Shown piece by piece: positions 8,483 through 17,404 of a DNA stretch of 64,000 nucleotides (positions are counted from its first letter, which is position 1; every line of letters begins with the position of its first letter). The position numbers were made by a program, and so were the translations under genes. Source of the stretch: JBGANR01 sp044222225 (GTDB lineage: Bacteria > Actinomycetota > Actinomycetes > Mycobacteriales > Mycobacteriaceae); the NCBI GenBank assembly GCA_044222225.1, contig JBGANR010000019.1, positions 1 through 64,000 on the forward strand, written 5' to 3'. The notes under the pieces were generated by a model. That model worked only from the letters and a program-made list of their open reading frames with translations, did no database searches and was not told the DNA's origin.

Positions 8483-8622
8483 GACAGACCCCCGGACCCG
8501 TCACAGTCGCCCGACGGCCCACCCCCTGCGGACCCCACGACGTGTGACGGCCAGACCGTAACGCTCGGGTCCGACAGAAACACCGGGCCGACGCCGGTTA
8601 TCCACAGCCGTCGGCCATGCGG

Positions 8623-10887
8623 CTACGACTTGTCGAGATACTCCAGCCGCACCGGCCCCAGCAACTCGTCGACGAGTCGCCGGTACCCCGGCTCCGACGC
8701 CAGGTACAGGTCCTCGCCGACAACCTGTTCGGCCAACTCACGGGTATCGGCGAGGACCTCGCCGTCGGTCAGCAGGGAGAGGAAGTGCAGCGACGAGCGG
8801 GCCCCGGACTGCAGGCTGCCCAGCAGGTCGCCCTCGCGCCGCTGCCGCAGATCCTCCTCGGCGAGGAACGCGCCGTCCGTCGACGACGCCACGACGTCCA
8901 GCCGCGCGAGCGACGCCTCCGACGATGATTCCGACACGAGCAGACACAACCCCGGCAGTCCGCCACGTCCGACGCGTCCGCGCAACTGATGCAGCTGGCT
9001 GACGCCGAAGCGGTCGGCGTCCATGACCACCATCGTCGTCGCGTTCGGCACGTCGACACCGACCTCGATGACGGTCGTCGAGATCAGGATGTCGACGGCG
9101 CCCGCGGTGAACTCGGCCATGACGCCGCTCTTCTCGTCCGGCGGCATCCGGCCGTGCAGCAGACCGATCCGGAACCGCCCGAGCGGGCCCTCTCGTAGCT
9201 CGTCGTACATCTCGAGCGCGGCCTTCGTGGTCGGCTCCTCGGCCGGCGGCTTCTTCGCCTTGCTCCGGCTCTTCGCCGGCGCGGGCTCGTCGCCGATGCG
9301 GCTGCACACGACGTACACCTGCCGCCCGGCCGCCGCCTCCTCGCCGACCCGCTGCCACACCCGCGGCAGCCAGCCGAGCGTCCGGCCGGCCACGAGACTC
9401 GTCTTGATGGGCTGCCGGCCCGCCGGCAGCTCGGTCAGCGATGACGACTCCAGATCGCCGAAGACCGTCATCGCGACGGTCCGCGGGATCGGCGTCGCCG
9501 TCATGACGAGCACGTGCGGCACGACGTCACGCCCGCGTGCGCGCAGCTTGTCGCGCTGCTCGACACCGAAACGGTGCTGCTCGTCGACGACGACCAGGCC
9601 GAGGTTGAAGAAGTCGACGTTGTCGCTGAGCAGCGCGTGGGTGCCGATGACGATGCCCGCGTCGCCGCTGATGGCGTCGAGCAGGGAATCGCGTTTGGCG
9701 GCGGTCCGCATCGAGCCGGTGACGAGCGCGACGCGCGTCGCCCCCTCGGCCCCGCCGATGAGGCCGCCTTCGGCGAGCGGCCCGAGCATGCCGGTGATCG
9801 TCCGGTAGTGCTGCGCCGCGAGCACCTCCGTCGGCGCCAGCAGCGCGGCCTGATAGCCGTTGTCCACCATCCGCAGCATCGCGAGCAGCGCCACCAGCGT
9901 CTTGCCGGAGCCCACCTCGCCCTGCAGCAGCCGGCTCGCCGGGGCGCCGATCACGAAGTCCGCGGTGATCTCGGCGAGCACCAGCTCCTGGCCTTCGGTG
10001 AGCCGGAACGGCAACCGTCCGCGCAAGGTGTCCTCGAGCCCACCTGCGACGTGCGGGCACTCCGGCCCCCGGCTGTCGCGGTCGGCCAGCCGCCGCTGGG
10101 CGAGCGCCAGTTGCAGCGCCATGGCCTCGTCGAACCTCAGCCGCTCACGCGCCCGGGCGAGCTCCGCCTCGTCGGACGGATCGTGGATGCCGCGCAGCGC
10201 GTCCGTCAGCCCGATGAGCCCGCGCTCGTCCCGCACCGCCGCTCGAAGCGTCTCGTCGATCTCCCCCGCGGCCCGCAGCGCCGCGAGCGCACACCGCCAG
10301 ATCTCCCACGTCTCGACGCTCTGGCCCGGCTTGTACATCGGCAGCAGCGGGCGGCGATCGATCTCGGCGAGCCAGCCCCCGGGCTCCTCGCCGACGGCCT
10401 TCGCCAAGCCCTTGAGCATCGGCGACGCCGGCCCGACGGACTCGTCGTCATCGGAGAGGATGAGCCAGTTCGGGTGGCTGAGCTGGTACTGCTCGCGGTA
10501 CATCCCCAATTTGCCCGAGAGCATGACGCGCACGCCCTGATGCAGCACCTTCGCATGCCCACGGACGTTGAAGAAGGTCACGTGATACGTCCGCCGGCCC
10601 GACTCGACGATGATCTTGAAGATCTGCTTGCCGCCCCGCGTCCGCACGAGCTCGGTCTTCACGATGTCGCCGACGACCGTGATCTTCTCGCCGATCTCCA
10701 TCGGCGCGTCGTCCTCGTCGCGGCGTCCCGGGCTGCCGTAGCGCACCGGGTAGTACCGCAACAGCTCGCTGACCGTGCGCAGATCCAGCTCGTCGGCGAG
10801 CGTCTGCGCCGCGGGCAGGCCGATGACCTTGGCCAACCCGGCCGTCGGCAGTGCGACGACCTCGGCCTCCCCTGCGGGCGCCATCAC
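8623..10887 (-). CDS. recG: ATP-dependent DNA helicase RecG
   Basis: The protein has 754 aa. The N-terminal wedge/OB domain covers about residues 50-170. Motif I is LLQGEVGSGKTLVALLAM, motif II is VVDEQHRFGVEQR (DEQH), motif III is MTATPIPRT, and motif VI is LHQLRGRVGRGG. RecG remodels stalled forks and Holliday junctions. The GTG at 10887 overlaps the upstream fakA stop by 4 bp (an ATG follows at 10884). The recG-fakA-rpmB neighbourhood matches M. tuberculosis Rv2973c-Rv2975c. Confidence 0.96.
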   Translation of the reverse strand: MMAPAGEAEVVALPTAGLAKVIGLPAAQTLADELDLRTVSELLRYYPVRYGSPGRRDEDDAPMEIGEKITVVGDIVKTELVRTRGGKQIFKIIVESGRRTYHVTFFNVRGHAKVLHQGVRVMLSGKLGMYREQYQLSHPNWLILSDDDESVGPASPMLKGLAKAVGEEPGGWLAEIDRRPLLPMYKPGQSVETWEIWRCALAALRAAGEIDETLRAAVRDERGLIGLTDALRGIHDPSDEAELARARERLRFDEAMALQLALAQRRLADRDSRGPECPHVAGGLEDTLRGRLPFRLTEGQELVLAEITADFVIGAPASRLLQGEVGSGKTLVALLAMLRMVDNGYQAALLAPTEVLAAQHYRTITGMLGPLAEGGLIGGAEGATRVALVTGSMRTAAKRDSLLDAISGDAGIVIGTHALLSDNVDFFNLGLVVVDEQHRFGVEQRDKLRARGRDVVPHVLVMTATPIPRTVAMTVFGDLESSSLTELPAGRQPIKTSLVAGRTLGWLPRVWQRVGEEAAAGRQVYVVCSRIGDEPAPAKSRSKAKKPPAEEPTTKAALEMYDELREGPLGRFRIGLLHGRMPPDEKSGVMAEFTAGAVDILISTTVIEVGVDVPNATTMVVMDADRFGVSQLHQLRGRVGRGGLPGLCLLVSESSSEASLARLDVVASSTDGAFLAEEDLRQRREGDLLGSLQSGARSSLHFLSLLTDGEVLADTRELAEQVVGEDLYLASEPGYRRLVDELLGPVRLEYLDKS

Positions 10888-12536
10888 TCGACGCCGATCT
10901 GCAACAGCTGTCCCTGCTGCCCCGCGGCGTACGTCACGACCTCGACGCCCGGGTGCGTCTTCTGCAGGTGCGCCTCGACGGCCTCGGGCAGGGCCGGGTC
11001 GACGCCGTCGCCGAGCAGCAGCGTGACGAGCTCGCCGCCGGAGTCGAGCATGGTGTCGAGCAGCCGTCCGGCCGCCGCGGTCGCATCCGGTTCGATGACC
11101 AGCACGTCGTTGCCGACGCTGCCGAGCAGGTCACCGGGGTGATAGGTGCCGGCGAAGGTGAGCGCCTCCTCCGTCGCCACCGTGACCGAACCCCAGCGCG
11201 CCGCCGCGGCCGCCTCGGCCATCGCGTACGCGTCGTCGTCGGCTTGACGCCCGATGTCGTGGACGGCCAGTGCGGCGAGCGCCTGTGTCATCGACGACGT
11301 CGGCAGGAAGACGACCATGTGCTGCGGCGAGCGGGTCGCCGCGCCGACGGACAGCAGGTCCGGCGCGGGCAGCGACCCGTTGGCCATGACGATGAGATGC
11401 GCGCTGTCGGCCTCGTGGATCGCGGCCGTCAGGGTGTCGGCGTCGAACTCCTCGTCGATGCGGACGACGCGCGCGCCCTCCTCCTCGAACAACTCGGCCG
11501 CCGCCTCGCCGTCGACGACGGCCAGGACCGCCCGGCGCCGCCTGGGCGGCGTCGTCTGCGAGCCCTGCGCGCGGTGGGCGTCGAGGAAGAAACAGCAGAT
11601 GCGCACCGAGGCGAGCGCACCCGCGGCGATGCCGGCGTCGACGGCCGCCCCGGGATCGTTGGTGTGCACGTGCACGGAGAAGCGCTCGGCGCCGTCGAGC
11701 GTCTCACCGACGATGACGACCGCGTTGCCGATCTCGTCGAGCCGCGTCCGCAGCTCCGCGACGCGGGTAACGTCCGATCCGGCGAGGACGTACATCACCT
11801 CGAAGTCCATGTCGTCGATCGGCTCGCCCTGGCAACCGCCGGCGGCGGGCGTCACCGCACCCTGTGCGCGGTAGTGCCGACGCTGCGGCGCGGCGCCGGT
11901 GAGCACCTCGACGAGGGCGTCGAGCAGCACGAGCAGCCCGCGGGCACCGGCGTCGACGACACCGGACTGCGCGAGGACGGCCAGCGTCTCGGTGGTGCGC
12001 TCGAGCTCGTCCGCGCCGCGCTCGGCGACCGATCGCGCCAGGTCGGCGGGCCGCTGATCCGATTCGGCGCCCGCGGTGTCCGCGGCGCCGCGCAGCACCG
12101 TCAGGACCGTGCCCTCCATCGGCTCGCTCACCGCCCGGGCCGCCGCGAGCGACGCCAGCCGCAACCCGCGCACCCACCAGTCGGTGAACGAGACCGCGCC
12201 GTCGCGGGCGCCCGCCTCGGCGGCGTCGGCCAGTCCGACGAGTACCTGCGCGAGGATGATGCCCGAGTTGCCGCGCGCACCCGAGGTGGCGCCGTCGGCC
12301 GCACGCCGGGCGACGGCCGTCACCGACGCGTCGTGCGGAAGCCCGGCGACGGCCTGCTCGGCCGCCGAGAGCGTCGCGAGCATGTTGGTGCCGGTATCGG
12401 AGTCGGCGATCGGGAAGACGTTGAGCTCGTTGACCTCCGCGCGGACCACCGTCATGCCGACGACCCCGGCCGCGATCCAGTCCCGCAGCAGATCAGGCGC
12501 GATCGGCGCTCCCGGATCGGCGAACCCGGCGCCCAT
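10884..12536 (-). CDS. fakA: DAK2-domain fatty acid kinase FakA-like protein (YloV family)
   Basis: The protein has 550 aa from the ATG at 12536, which has GGGAGGG just upstream; longer frames run into non-coding DNA towards rpmB. The DAK2 ATP/Mg site is NELNVFPIADSDTGTNML, where the usual second Gly of DGDTG is Ser while both Asp are kept. TSGARGNSGIILAQVLVGL follows, then a C-terminal DegV-like part. FakA phosphorylates fatty acids delivered by DegV-type FakB proteins. A DegV protein is encoded at 2414-3265. It is divergent from rpmB and coupled to recG. Confidence 0.85.
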   Translation of the reverse strand: MGAGFADPGAPIAPDLLRDWIAAGVVGMTVVRAEVNELNVFPIADSDTGTNMLATLSAAEQAVAGLPHDASVTAVARRAADGATSGARGNSGIILAQVLVGLADAAEAGARDGAVSFTDWWVRGLRLASLAAARAVSEPMEGTVLTVLRGAADTAGAESDQRPADLARSVAERGADELERTTETLAVLAQSGVVDAGARGLLVLLDALVEVLTGAAPQRRHYRAQGAVTPAAGGCQGEPIDDMDFEVMYVLAGSDVTRVAELRTRLDEIGNAVVIVGETLDGAERFSVHVHTNDPGAAVDAGIAAGALASVRICCFFLDAHRAQGSQTTPPRRRRAVLAVVDGEAAAELFEEEGARVVRIDEEFDADTLTAAIHEADSAHLIVMANGSLPAPDLLSVGAATRSPQHMVVFLPTSSMTQALAALAVHDIGRQADDDAYAMAEAAAAARWGSVTVATEEALTFAGTYHPGDLLGSVGNDVLVIEPDATAAAGRLLDTMLDSGGELVTLLLGDGVDPALPEAVEAHLQKTHPGVEVVTYAAGQQGQLLQIGVE

Positions 12537-12669
12537 CGACCCTCCCACGCAAACTCCCTTCGTCGCCGGTCTTCGACAGCGTATCGTCCGGCACCGACAT
12601 TTCGAGGAGCGCGGACGTCCCTCACCGAGCCGGGCGACGCGGCACGGAAGGTGGCCGATCCACCACGGT

Positions 12670-12698
12670 TTGGACGCCGCACGGCCAGCGGGTACGCT
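12670..12698 (+). promoter_or_regulatory. Predicted sigma70-type promoter of rpmB
   Basis: TTGGAC (12670-12675) and TACGCT (12693-12698) are separated by 17 bp, ending 69 bp before the rpmB start. A ribosome binding site AAGGAG (12755-12760) lies 7 bp before the ATG. Predicted by eye only. Confidence 0.5.
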
Positions 12699-12767
12699 TG
12701 TGGGGTTGCCTGGCGCGCCCCGTGTACGCCGGTATTGCTTTGTCACAACGATCCAAGGAGTACGACG

Positions 12768-12959
12768 ATGGCTGCCGTCTGCGACGTCTGCGCCAAGGGC
12801 CCCGGCTTCGGGAAGTCGGTCTCCCACTCGCATCGGCGCACCAATCGCCGCTGGAATCCGAACATCCAGACCGTGCACGCCCAGGTGAGCCCCGGCAACA
12901 CCAAGCGGATGAACGTGTGCACCTCTTGCCTCAAGGCAGGCAAGGTCACCCGCGGCTGA
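12768..12959 (+). CDS. rpmB: 50S ribosomal protein L28
   Basis: The protein has 63 aa. MAAVCDVCAKGPGFGKSVSH opens the protein and CTSCLKAGKV closes it. The two CxxC pairs identify the zinc-binding (C+) form of bL28. RRTNRRWNPNIQTV is the rRNA-binding core. A good AAGGAG site precedes the ATG and a strong terminator follows directly. Actinobacteria often carry a second, zinc-free paralogue elsewhere; this C+ copy would be the zinc-replete form. Confidence 0.96.
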   Translation: MAAVCDVCAKGPGFGKSVSHSHRRTNRRWNPNIQTVHAQVSPGNTKRMNVCTSCLKAGKVTRG

Positions 12960-12984
12960 CGCTGGACTTTCGGTAAGAGACCCG

Positions 12985-13015
12985 AAACCCACCTGCTTCC
13001 GGCAGGTGGGTTTTT
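12985..13015 (+). terminator. Intrinsic terminator of rpmB
   Basis: A 9-bp GC-rich stem (CCCACCTGC / GCAGGTGGG) with a 5-nt loop is followed by TTTTT. It lies between convergent rpmB and ung. Confidence 0.85.
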
Positions 13016-13028
13016 CGTGCCCGGCCCA

Positions 13029-13706
13029 TCAGGGCAGACGCCAGTCGATCGGCTCGGCACCCAACCCTTCCAGTTCCGCGTTGACGCGGCTGAACGGCCG
13101 CGATCCGAAGAATCCGCGGTGTGCCGACAGCGGTGACGGGTGCGCGGACGCGATGATCGGCGTCGAACCGAGCGCCGGCCGCAGCGACGCCGCGTCCCGC
13201 CCCCACAGGATGGCGACGAGCGGCGCGTCCCGCTCGACGAGCGCGTCGATCGCGCGGGCGGTCACCTGCTCCCACCCCTTGCCGCGATGGCTGCCGGGCT
13301 CGCCGGGCGCGACGGTGAGCACCCTGTTGAGCAGCAGCACTCCGCGCTCGAACCACGGCGACAGGTCTCCCGTGCTCGGCGCGGGCAGGCCGAGATCCTC
13401 CGAGTACTCGCGGTAGATGTTGACCAGCGACTTCGGGATCGGCCGCACGGCCGGGTCGACGGAGAAGCTCAGCCCGACGGCGTGCCCGGGCGTCGGATAC
13501 GGGTCCTGGCCCACGACGAGCACCCGGACGTCGGCGAGCGGCGCCGTGAACGCGCGCAGCACGTTCGCCCCCGCGGGCAGGTAGCGACGTCCCGCCGCCG
13601 TCTCGGCCCGCAGAAACTCGCCGAGCTGCCGGATCGTCGGCTCGACCGGCGCCAGCGCCTCGGCCCAACCGGGATCGATGATCTCCGCCAGCGGCTTCGC
13701 ACTCAT
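13029..13706 (-). CDS. ung: Uracil-DNA glycosylase (family 1)
   Basis: The protein has 225 aa. VVGQDPYPTPGHAVGLSFSV contains the catalytic Asp and water-activating motif, and SAHPSPLSAHRGFFG holds the DNA-minor-groove His. Ung removes uracil from DNA after cytosine deamination, important in a high-GC genome. The ATG at 13706 fits family starts (MSAKPLAEIIDPGW). A TTG two codons upstream is less likely. It forms a minus-strand run with the carbonic anhydrase and thiL. Confidence 0.95.
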   Translation of the reverse strand: MSAKPLAEIIDPGWAEALAPVEPTIRQLGEFLRAETAAGRRYLPAGANVLRAFTAPLADVRVLVVGQDPYPTPGHAVGLSFSVDPAVRPIPKSLVNIYREYSEDLGLPAPSTGDLSPWFERGVLLLNRVLTVAPGEPGSHRGKGWEQVTARAIDALVERDAPLVAILWGRDAASLRPALGSTPIIASAHPSPLSAHRGFFGSRPFSRVNAELEGLGAEPIDWRLP

Positions 13707-13737
13707 CAGCAATCCGTTCCTCTCGATCCTGCCCGCG

Positions 13738-14259
13738 TCAGTCGAGCCGGCGCAGCGCGTCGCGGTAGTGGGCGGCGTTCGCCGCGTACGTCTGCACGTT
13801 GACGTCGACGTGCCCCTCCGGCACCACGTATCCCTCGCGCACCTTCGCCGGCACGCCGAGCGCCATCGATCGCTCCGGCACGACGGCGTTGAACGGCACC
13901 ACCGCGCCCGCGCCCACGATCGCCCCGGCGCCGATCGTCGACCCGTTGAGGACCACCGAACCCGACGCGATGAGACAGCCCTCCCCCACGACCGCTCCCT
14001 CGATGTGCGCGTTGTGGCCGACGACGCACCCGTCACCGATCACGGTCGGGTGGATCGGCGTGCAGTGGATGATCGTGCCGTCCTGGATGTTGGTCCGGGC
14101 TCCGATGCTGATCGTCCCGTAGTCGCCGCGCAGCACCGCCGTCGGCCACACCGACGCGCCGGGCCCGAGCGTCACGGACCCGATGACGACGGCGTCCGGG
14201 TGGACGTAGGCGTCCTCCGCGATGTCAGGGACACGATCGCCGAGCGCGTAGATGGCCAT
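13738..14259 (-). CDS. Gamma-class carbonic anhydrase-like protein (left-handed beta-helix)
   Basis: The protein has 173 aa. Hexapeptide repeats run through the protein. The conserved motifs RGDYGTISIGARTNIQDG, IIHCTP and CVVGHNAHIEGA supply the metal-binding histidines of the gamma carbonic anhydrase (YrdA/CaiE) family. Catalytic activity is often weak or absent in this group, so the enzymatic role is uncertain. It lies between thiL and ung. M. tuberculosis has no counterpart at this position, so it is a lineage-specific insertion into the ung-thiL pair. Confidence 0.88.
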   Translation of the reverse strand: MAIYALGDRVPDIAEDAYVHPDAVVIGSVTLGPGASVWPTAVLRGDYGTISIGARTNIQDGTIIHCTPIHPTVIGDGCVVGHNAHIEGAVVGEGCLIASGSVVLNGSTIGAGAIVGAGAVVPFNAVVPERSMALGVPAKVREGYVVPEGHVDVNVQTYAANAAHYRDALRRLD

Positions 14260-14270
14260 GGGAGAAGAAC

Positions 14271-15278
14271 CTATCCGAACGCCGTCCAGGCGTCCGGGGC
14301 CGACTCGGCGCCCACGACGACGACCCCTGGGTCGCCCGCCACGACGTCGCCGACGACGGCCCAGCCCGCCGGAACCGATCCGGGCGGGAACGTGGCGGCG
14401 AGCTGGTGGTCCTCCCCGCCGGCGAGCACCCAGCCCACCGAGTCGGCGCCGAGTCGCTCGGCCACCACCACCAGCCACGACGGCGCCGGCACCCGAGCCG
14501 CGTCCACGGCGAGCCGCACGGCCGACGCCCGGGCGATGTCGCCGAGATCGGAGATGAGGCCGTCCGAGACATCCGTCATCGCGGTCGCCCCGGCGGTCGC
14601 CGCGACGACGCCCTGTGCCGGGTCGCCGATCGGCACGCGATGCGCGGCGACGGCCGCGGCGCTCGGGCCGTCGACGGCGTCGGAACCCGAGCTGAGCACC
14701 GCGTATCCCGCCGCCGAACCGCCGAGCGGACCGCTCACGGCGACGACGTCGCCGACGTGGGCACCCGACAATCGCACCGGAGCCGTCTCGAGCCGCCCGA
14801 CGGCCGTCACGGACACGACGATCTCGGCGGCCGCCGCGAGATCGCCGCCGACCAGTACGCCGCCGACGGCCGCGGCCCGGCGCGCGATGCCCTCGTGCAG
14901 CCGGTACAGAGTCTCGGCCGGCGTCTGCGGCGGGCACGCCAGCGCGACGACGAACGCCGTCGGCGCACCGCCCATCGCCGCGACATCGGCGGCGTTGGCG
15001 ATGATCGCCTTGGCGCCGACCTCCTCGGGCGTCGACCAGTCGGTGCGGAAATGCCGCCGCTCGACGAGGACGTCCGTGGTGAGGACGAGCGGGCCGCCGC
15101 CGGCGAGGACCGCGGCGTCGTCACCGGGACCGACCAGCACCGCCGGCGAGGTCACCGGGTCGGACGTGATGCGGGCCAGGAGCGCGGACTCGCCGACCTC
15201 CGCGACGGTCGGGCCGTCGGTCGGCCAGGGCCTGCGCCCACCCGATTCGTCGCCGGGCCGCGTCGCGCGCTCGGACAC
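14271..15278 (-). CDS. thiL: Thiamine-monophosphate kinase
   Basis: The protein has 335 aa from a GTG at 15278 that has a GGAGG site at proper spacing. VGPGDDAAVLAGGGPLVLTT and LVERRHFRTDWS are the ATP/Mg motifs, with TDVSDGLISDLGDIARAS further on and VLAGGEDHQLAATF near the C terminus. ThiL makes thiamine diphosphate, which is also the cofactor of IlvB encoded in this window. It lies 11 bp upstream of the carbonic anhydrase gene in a likely operon with ung. Confidence 0.94.
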   Translation of the reverse strand: MSERATRPGDESGGRRPWPTDGPTVAEVGESALLARITSDPVTSPAVLVGPGDDAAVLAGGGPLVLTTDVLVERRHFRTDWSTPEEVGAKAIIANAADVAAMGGAPTAFVVALACPPQTPAETLYRLHEGIARRAAAVGGVLVGGDLAAAAEIVVSVTAVGRLETAPVRLSGAHVGDVVAVSGPLGGSAAGYAVLSSGSDAVDGPSAAAVAAHRVPIGDPAQGVVAATAGATAMTDVSDGLISDLGDIARASAVRLAVDAARVPAPSWLVVVAERLGADSVGWVLAGGEDHQLAATFPPGSVPAGWAVVGDVVAGDPGVVVVGAESAPDAWTAFG

Positions 15279-15360
15279 TCGGGCACCTCCGGCATGATGT
15301 CGTAGGCCGCCGTCGGCGGCCCGGGCCGATCGCCGGCCCGCGTCAACGCTAGAGGAATAC

Positions 15361-15963
15361 GTGGTGACCGCCGTGACCGACGCCCGCCCACCCCGCAGCG
15401 CCGCCCTCCTCGCGACGGCGGTGGCCGTGCCCGTCGTCGTCCTCGCGGTCATTCTCGCCATCGCGTTGTTGCGGCCGACATCCCTCGACGACACCCCGCT
15501 CGACGACATGGCCGCTCCGGCGAGCTCCGATCCGGCGTGCGCGGCGCTGATCGAGGCCCTCCCGTCGACGTTCGACGGCTTCGCCGAGCGTGAGGGCGAC
15601 GGCCTGCTCACCTGGCGGCGCAGCGCGGACGACGGCGCGGCGATCAAGCTGCGCTGCGGCGTCGACGCCCCGCCGAACTTCACGCAGGCGTCGCGCGTCG
15701 ACGAGCTCAACAAGACGACCTGGTTCCAGACGACCCAGGAGGGCCGCGCACACGGCGCCCTCTGGTACGCCGTCGACTATCGGCCGTACGTCGCGCTCTG
15801 GCTGCCCGAAGGCGCGGGTACGGGCCCGATTCAGACGGTCAGCGCGGCGATCACGGCGAAGCTGAAGGAGTCTCCGCTGGAGTTCACGGCCGCCGTGCCG
15901 ACGGTGGCGGGCCCGTCGAGCCCGGCCCTGCCGAGCACACCGGTGCCGAGTCCGTCGCGCTAG
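15361..15963 (+). CDS. DUF3515 family membrane-anchored protein
   Basis: The protein has 200 aa, with one N-terminal membrane helix (about residues 14-37). The outside domain has DPACAALIEALPSTFDGF, a second Cys in IKLRCGVDAP, and WFQTTQEGRAHGALWYAVDY. This is the actinobacterial DUF3515 type, syntenic with Rv2980 downstream of thiL. Its function is unknown. The two cysteines could form a disulfide. Two adjacent GTG codons (15361, 15364) follow an AGAGGA site. The C-terminal tail is Ser/Pro rich. Confidence 0.82.
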   Translation: MVTAVTDARPPRSAALLATAVAVPVVVLAVILAIALLRPTSLDDTPLDDMAAPASSDPACAALIEALPSTFDGFAEREGDGLLTWRRSADDGAAIKLRCGVDAPPNFTQASRVDELNKTTWFQTTQEGRAHGALWYAVDYRPYVALWLPEGAGTGPIQTVSAAITAKLKESPLEFTAAVPTVAGPSSPALPSTPVPSPSR

Positions 15964-16499
15964 GGCAACACCCCGGCGATCCGGTACCTGGCGCAGACGA
16001 AGCCCGCGTTGCGCCGGATCTCCAGCAGGTCGAGGTCGAACCGGCGCGGCAACAACGGCCGGCCCGCGCCGAGTGTGACGGGCGCGATCGACACGACGAT
16101 CTCGTCGAGCAGTCCCGCGTCGGCGAACTGCCCGGCCAGGTCGCCGCCCCCGACGACCCACACGTCACGCTCCCCCGCGGCCTCGACCATCGCCGCGTGC
16201 AGCGACGCGACGGAACCCTGCACGAAGCGGATGTCGGCGCCGTCGACAGTCGGCAGCGAACGAGACGTGAAGACCCAGGTCGGCATCGTGTACGGCCATT
16301 CACCGTGGTCGAGCAGCCACCGGTACGTCGTCGACCCCATGACGAGCGCGCCGACGCCCGTGATGAAGGTGTCGTAGGCGAAGGCCGAGTCGTCGTCCTT
16401 GTCGAGCGGCTGTTTGAGCAGCCAGTCGAGGTTGTCCTTGGTGTCGGCGAGAAAGCCGTCGAGTGTGGTGGCGGTGTAATAGACGGTGGCCATGATCAT
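15960..16499 (-). CDS. RibD C-terminal / dihydrofolate reductase-like protein
   Basis: The protein has 179 aa. YYTATTLDGFLADTKDNLDW is the typical start of this reductase fold. ALVMGSTTYRWLLDHGEWPY and VWVVGGGDLAGQFADAGLLD form the NADPH-binding part. Members of this stand-alone RibD-C group are NAD(P)H reductases of mostly unknown substrate. The ATG at 16499 overlaps the stop of the AraC-DinB gene (ATGA), so the two are one operon. The pair sits where M. tuberculosis carries ddlA, in a region with other accessory genes. Confidence 0.85.
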   Translation of the reverse strand: MIMATVYYTATTLDGFLADTKDNLDWLLKQPLDKDDDSAFAYDTFITGVGALVMGSTTYRWLLDHGEWPYTMPTWVFTSRSLPTVDGADIRFVQGSVASLHAAMVEAAGERDVWVVGGGDLAGQFADAGLLDEIVVSIAPVTLGAGRPLLPRRFDLDLLEIRRNAGFVCARYRIAGVLP

Positions 16500-17404
16500 T
16501 CCTCTCCGCGCTGTGCGCGCAGCCAGTTGATGGGGTCGCCGGCGTCGACCTCGACGTTCACCTCGGCCAGCATCCGCCGGACCAGTTGGCGTCGATGCGC
16601 CGCGTAAGTGAGCACATGCGTGACGACGCTGCTCATGACGAAGCTCTCCGGCGGGTCGCAGAGCGCGTCGATGAGTCGGTCGTCCCAGCCGCCGCGCCGG
16701 TCGAGATCCCGGACGACGGCGAGCCAGCGCGGCGCCACCGCCTCGTGACGTTCGCGCAGCGCAGCGATGCCACCGGCGGTCGTCCGCGGCGGCTCGTCGG
16801 CGCCCTCGATGGCCGCGAGCCAGACCTCCTTGGTGTAGACGTGGTGCTCCAGCACGTCCCGGATGGACTCCTCCGGTCCCTCCCATTCGGTCACGATCCC
16901 GCCGTAGCGCCGCTGCGCGTCCAGTTCGGCGTCCGTCAGGCCCTTGGCGAGATCCAACAGATATCGGGTGTCGTCGAGATCATGTGAGACGAGTTGGGAT
17001 ACGACGGGGTTCATCTGCTGCTCCTCGGCCTGCACCCACAGCGACATCGGCGGGTGGAAGTGGATTCCGTTGGGCGCCGGCAACCAGTGGCCGGACGCCG
17101 GTGTGCTCGGCGGGTGCCCGAAGGCACGGGCGTAGGCGCGGCTGAATCCCTCGACCGATTCGTAGCCCGCCGCCCACGCCGTGTCGGTGACGCCGGCGCC
17201 CCGCCGCAGCTGCCACGCCGCCCGCTCCAGCATCACCCGTCGACGCATCGCCATCGGTGACTCACCGGTGTCCCGGGAGACCAACCGGCCGAAGTGGAAC
17301 GGCGAGGAGAAGGCGTCGCCGGCCATGTCGACCAGCGAGCGGTTGTCCTCGGCGAGTACGGCGTCGAGCAGTTCCCGAAGCCGGTCACGGGGAGTCGTCG
17401 TCAC
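16496..17404 (-). CDS. AraC-type HTH fused to DinB-like domain
   Basis: The protein has 302 aa. Residues about 1-105 form an AraC-type double helix-turn-helix (FGRLVSRDTGESPMAMRRR, WAAGYESVEGFSRAYARAFG). The rest (from about residue 130) resembles the DinB four-helix bundle, with DVLEHHVYTKEVWLAAIEG and VVTHVLTYAAHRRQLVRRML. The spaced histidines may bind metal, as in mycothiol- or bacillithiol-dependent S-transferase-type DinB proteins. The fusion suggests a one-component regulator whose sensing part uses the DinB pocket. It is the first gene of an operon with the RibD-like reductase. The target is unknown. Confidence 0.8.
   Translation of the reverse strand: MTTTPRDRLRELLDAVLAEDNRSLVDMAGDAFSSPFHFGRLVSRDTGESPMAMRRRVMLERAAWQLRRGAGVTDTAWAAGYESVEGFSRAYARAFGHPPSTPASGHWLPAPNGIHFHPPMSLWVQAEEQQMNPVVSQLVSHDLDDTRYLLDLAKGLTDAELDAQRRYGGIVTEWEGPEESIRDVLEHHVYTKEVWLAAIEGADEPPRTTAGGIAALRERHEAVAPRWLAVVRDLDRRGGWDDRLIDALCDPPESFVMSSVVTHVLTYAAHRRQLVRRMLAEVNVEVDAGDPINWLRAQRGEE

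Noticed and set aside
9514..11142. Long open frame on the plus strand opposite recG and fakA
   Set aside because: It is the mirror of real coding DNA; the product is a low-complexity Arg/His/Leu/Asp-rich sequence with no domain, as expected in 70% G+C DNA.
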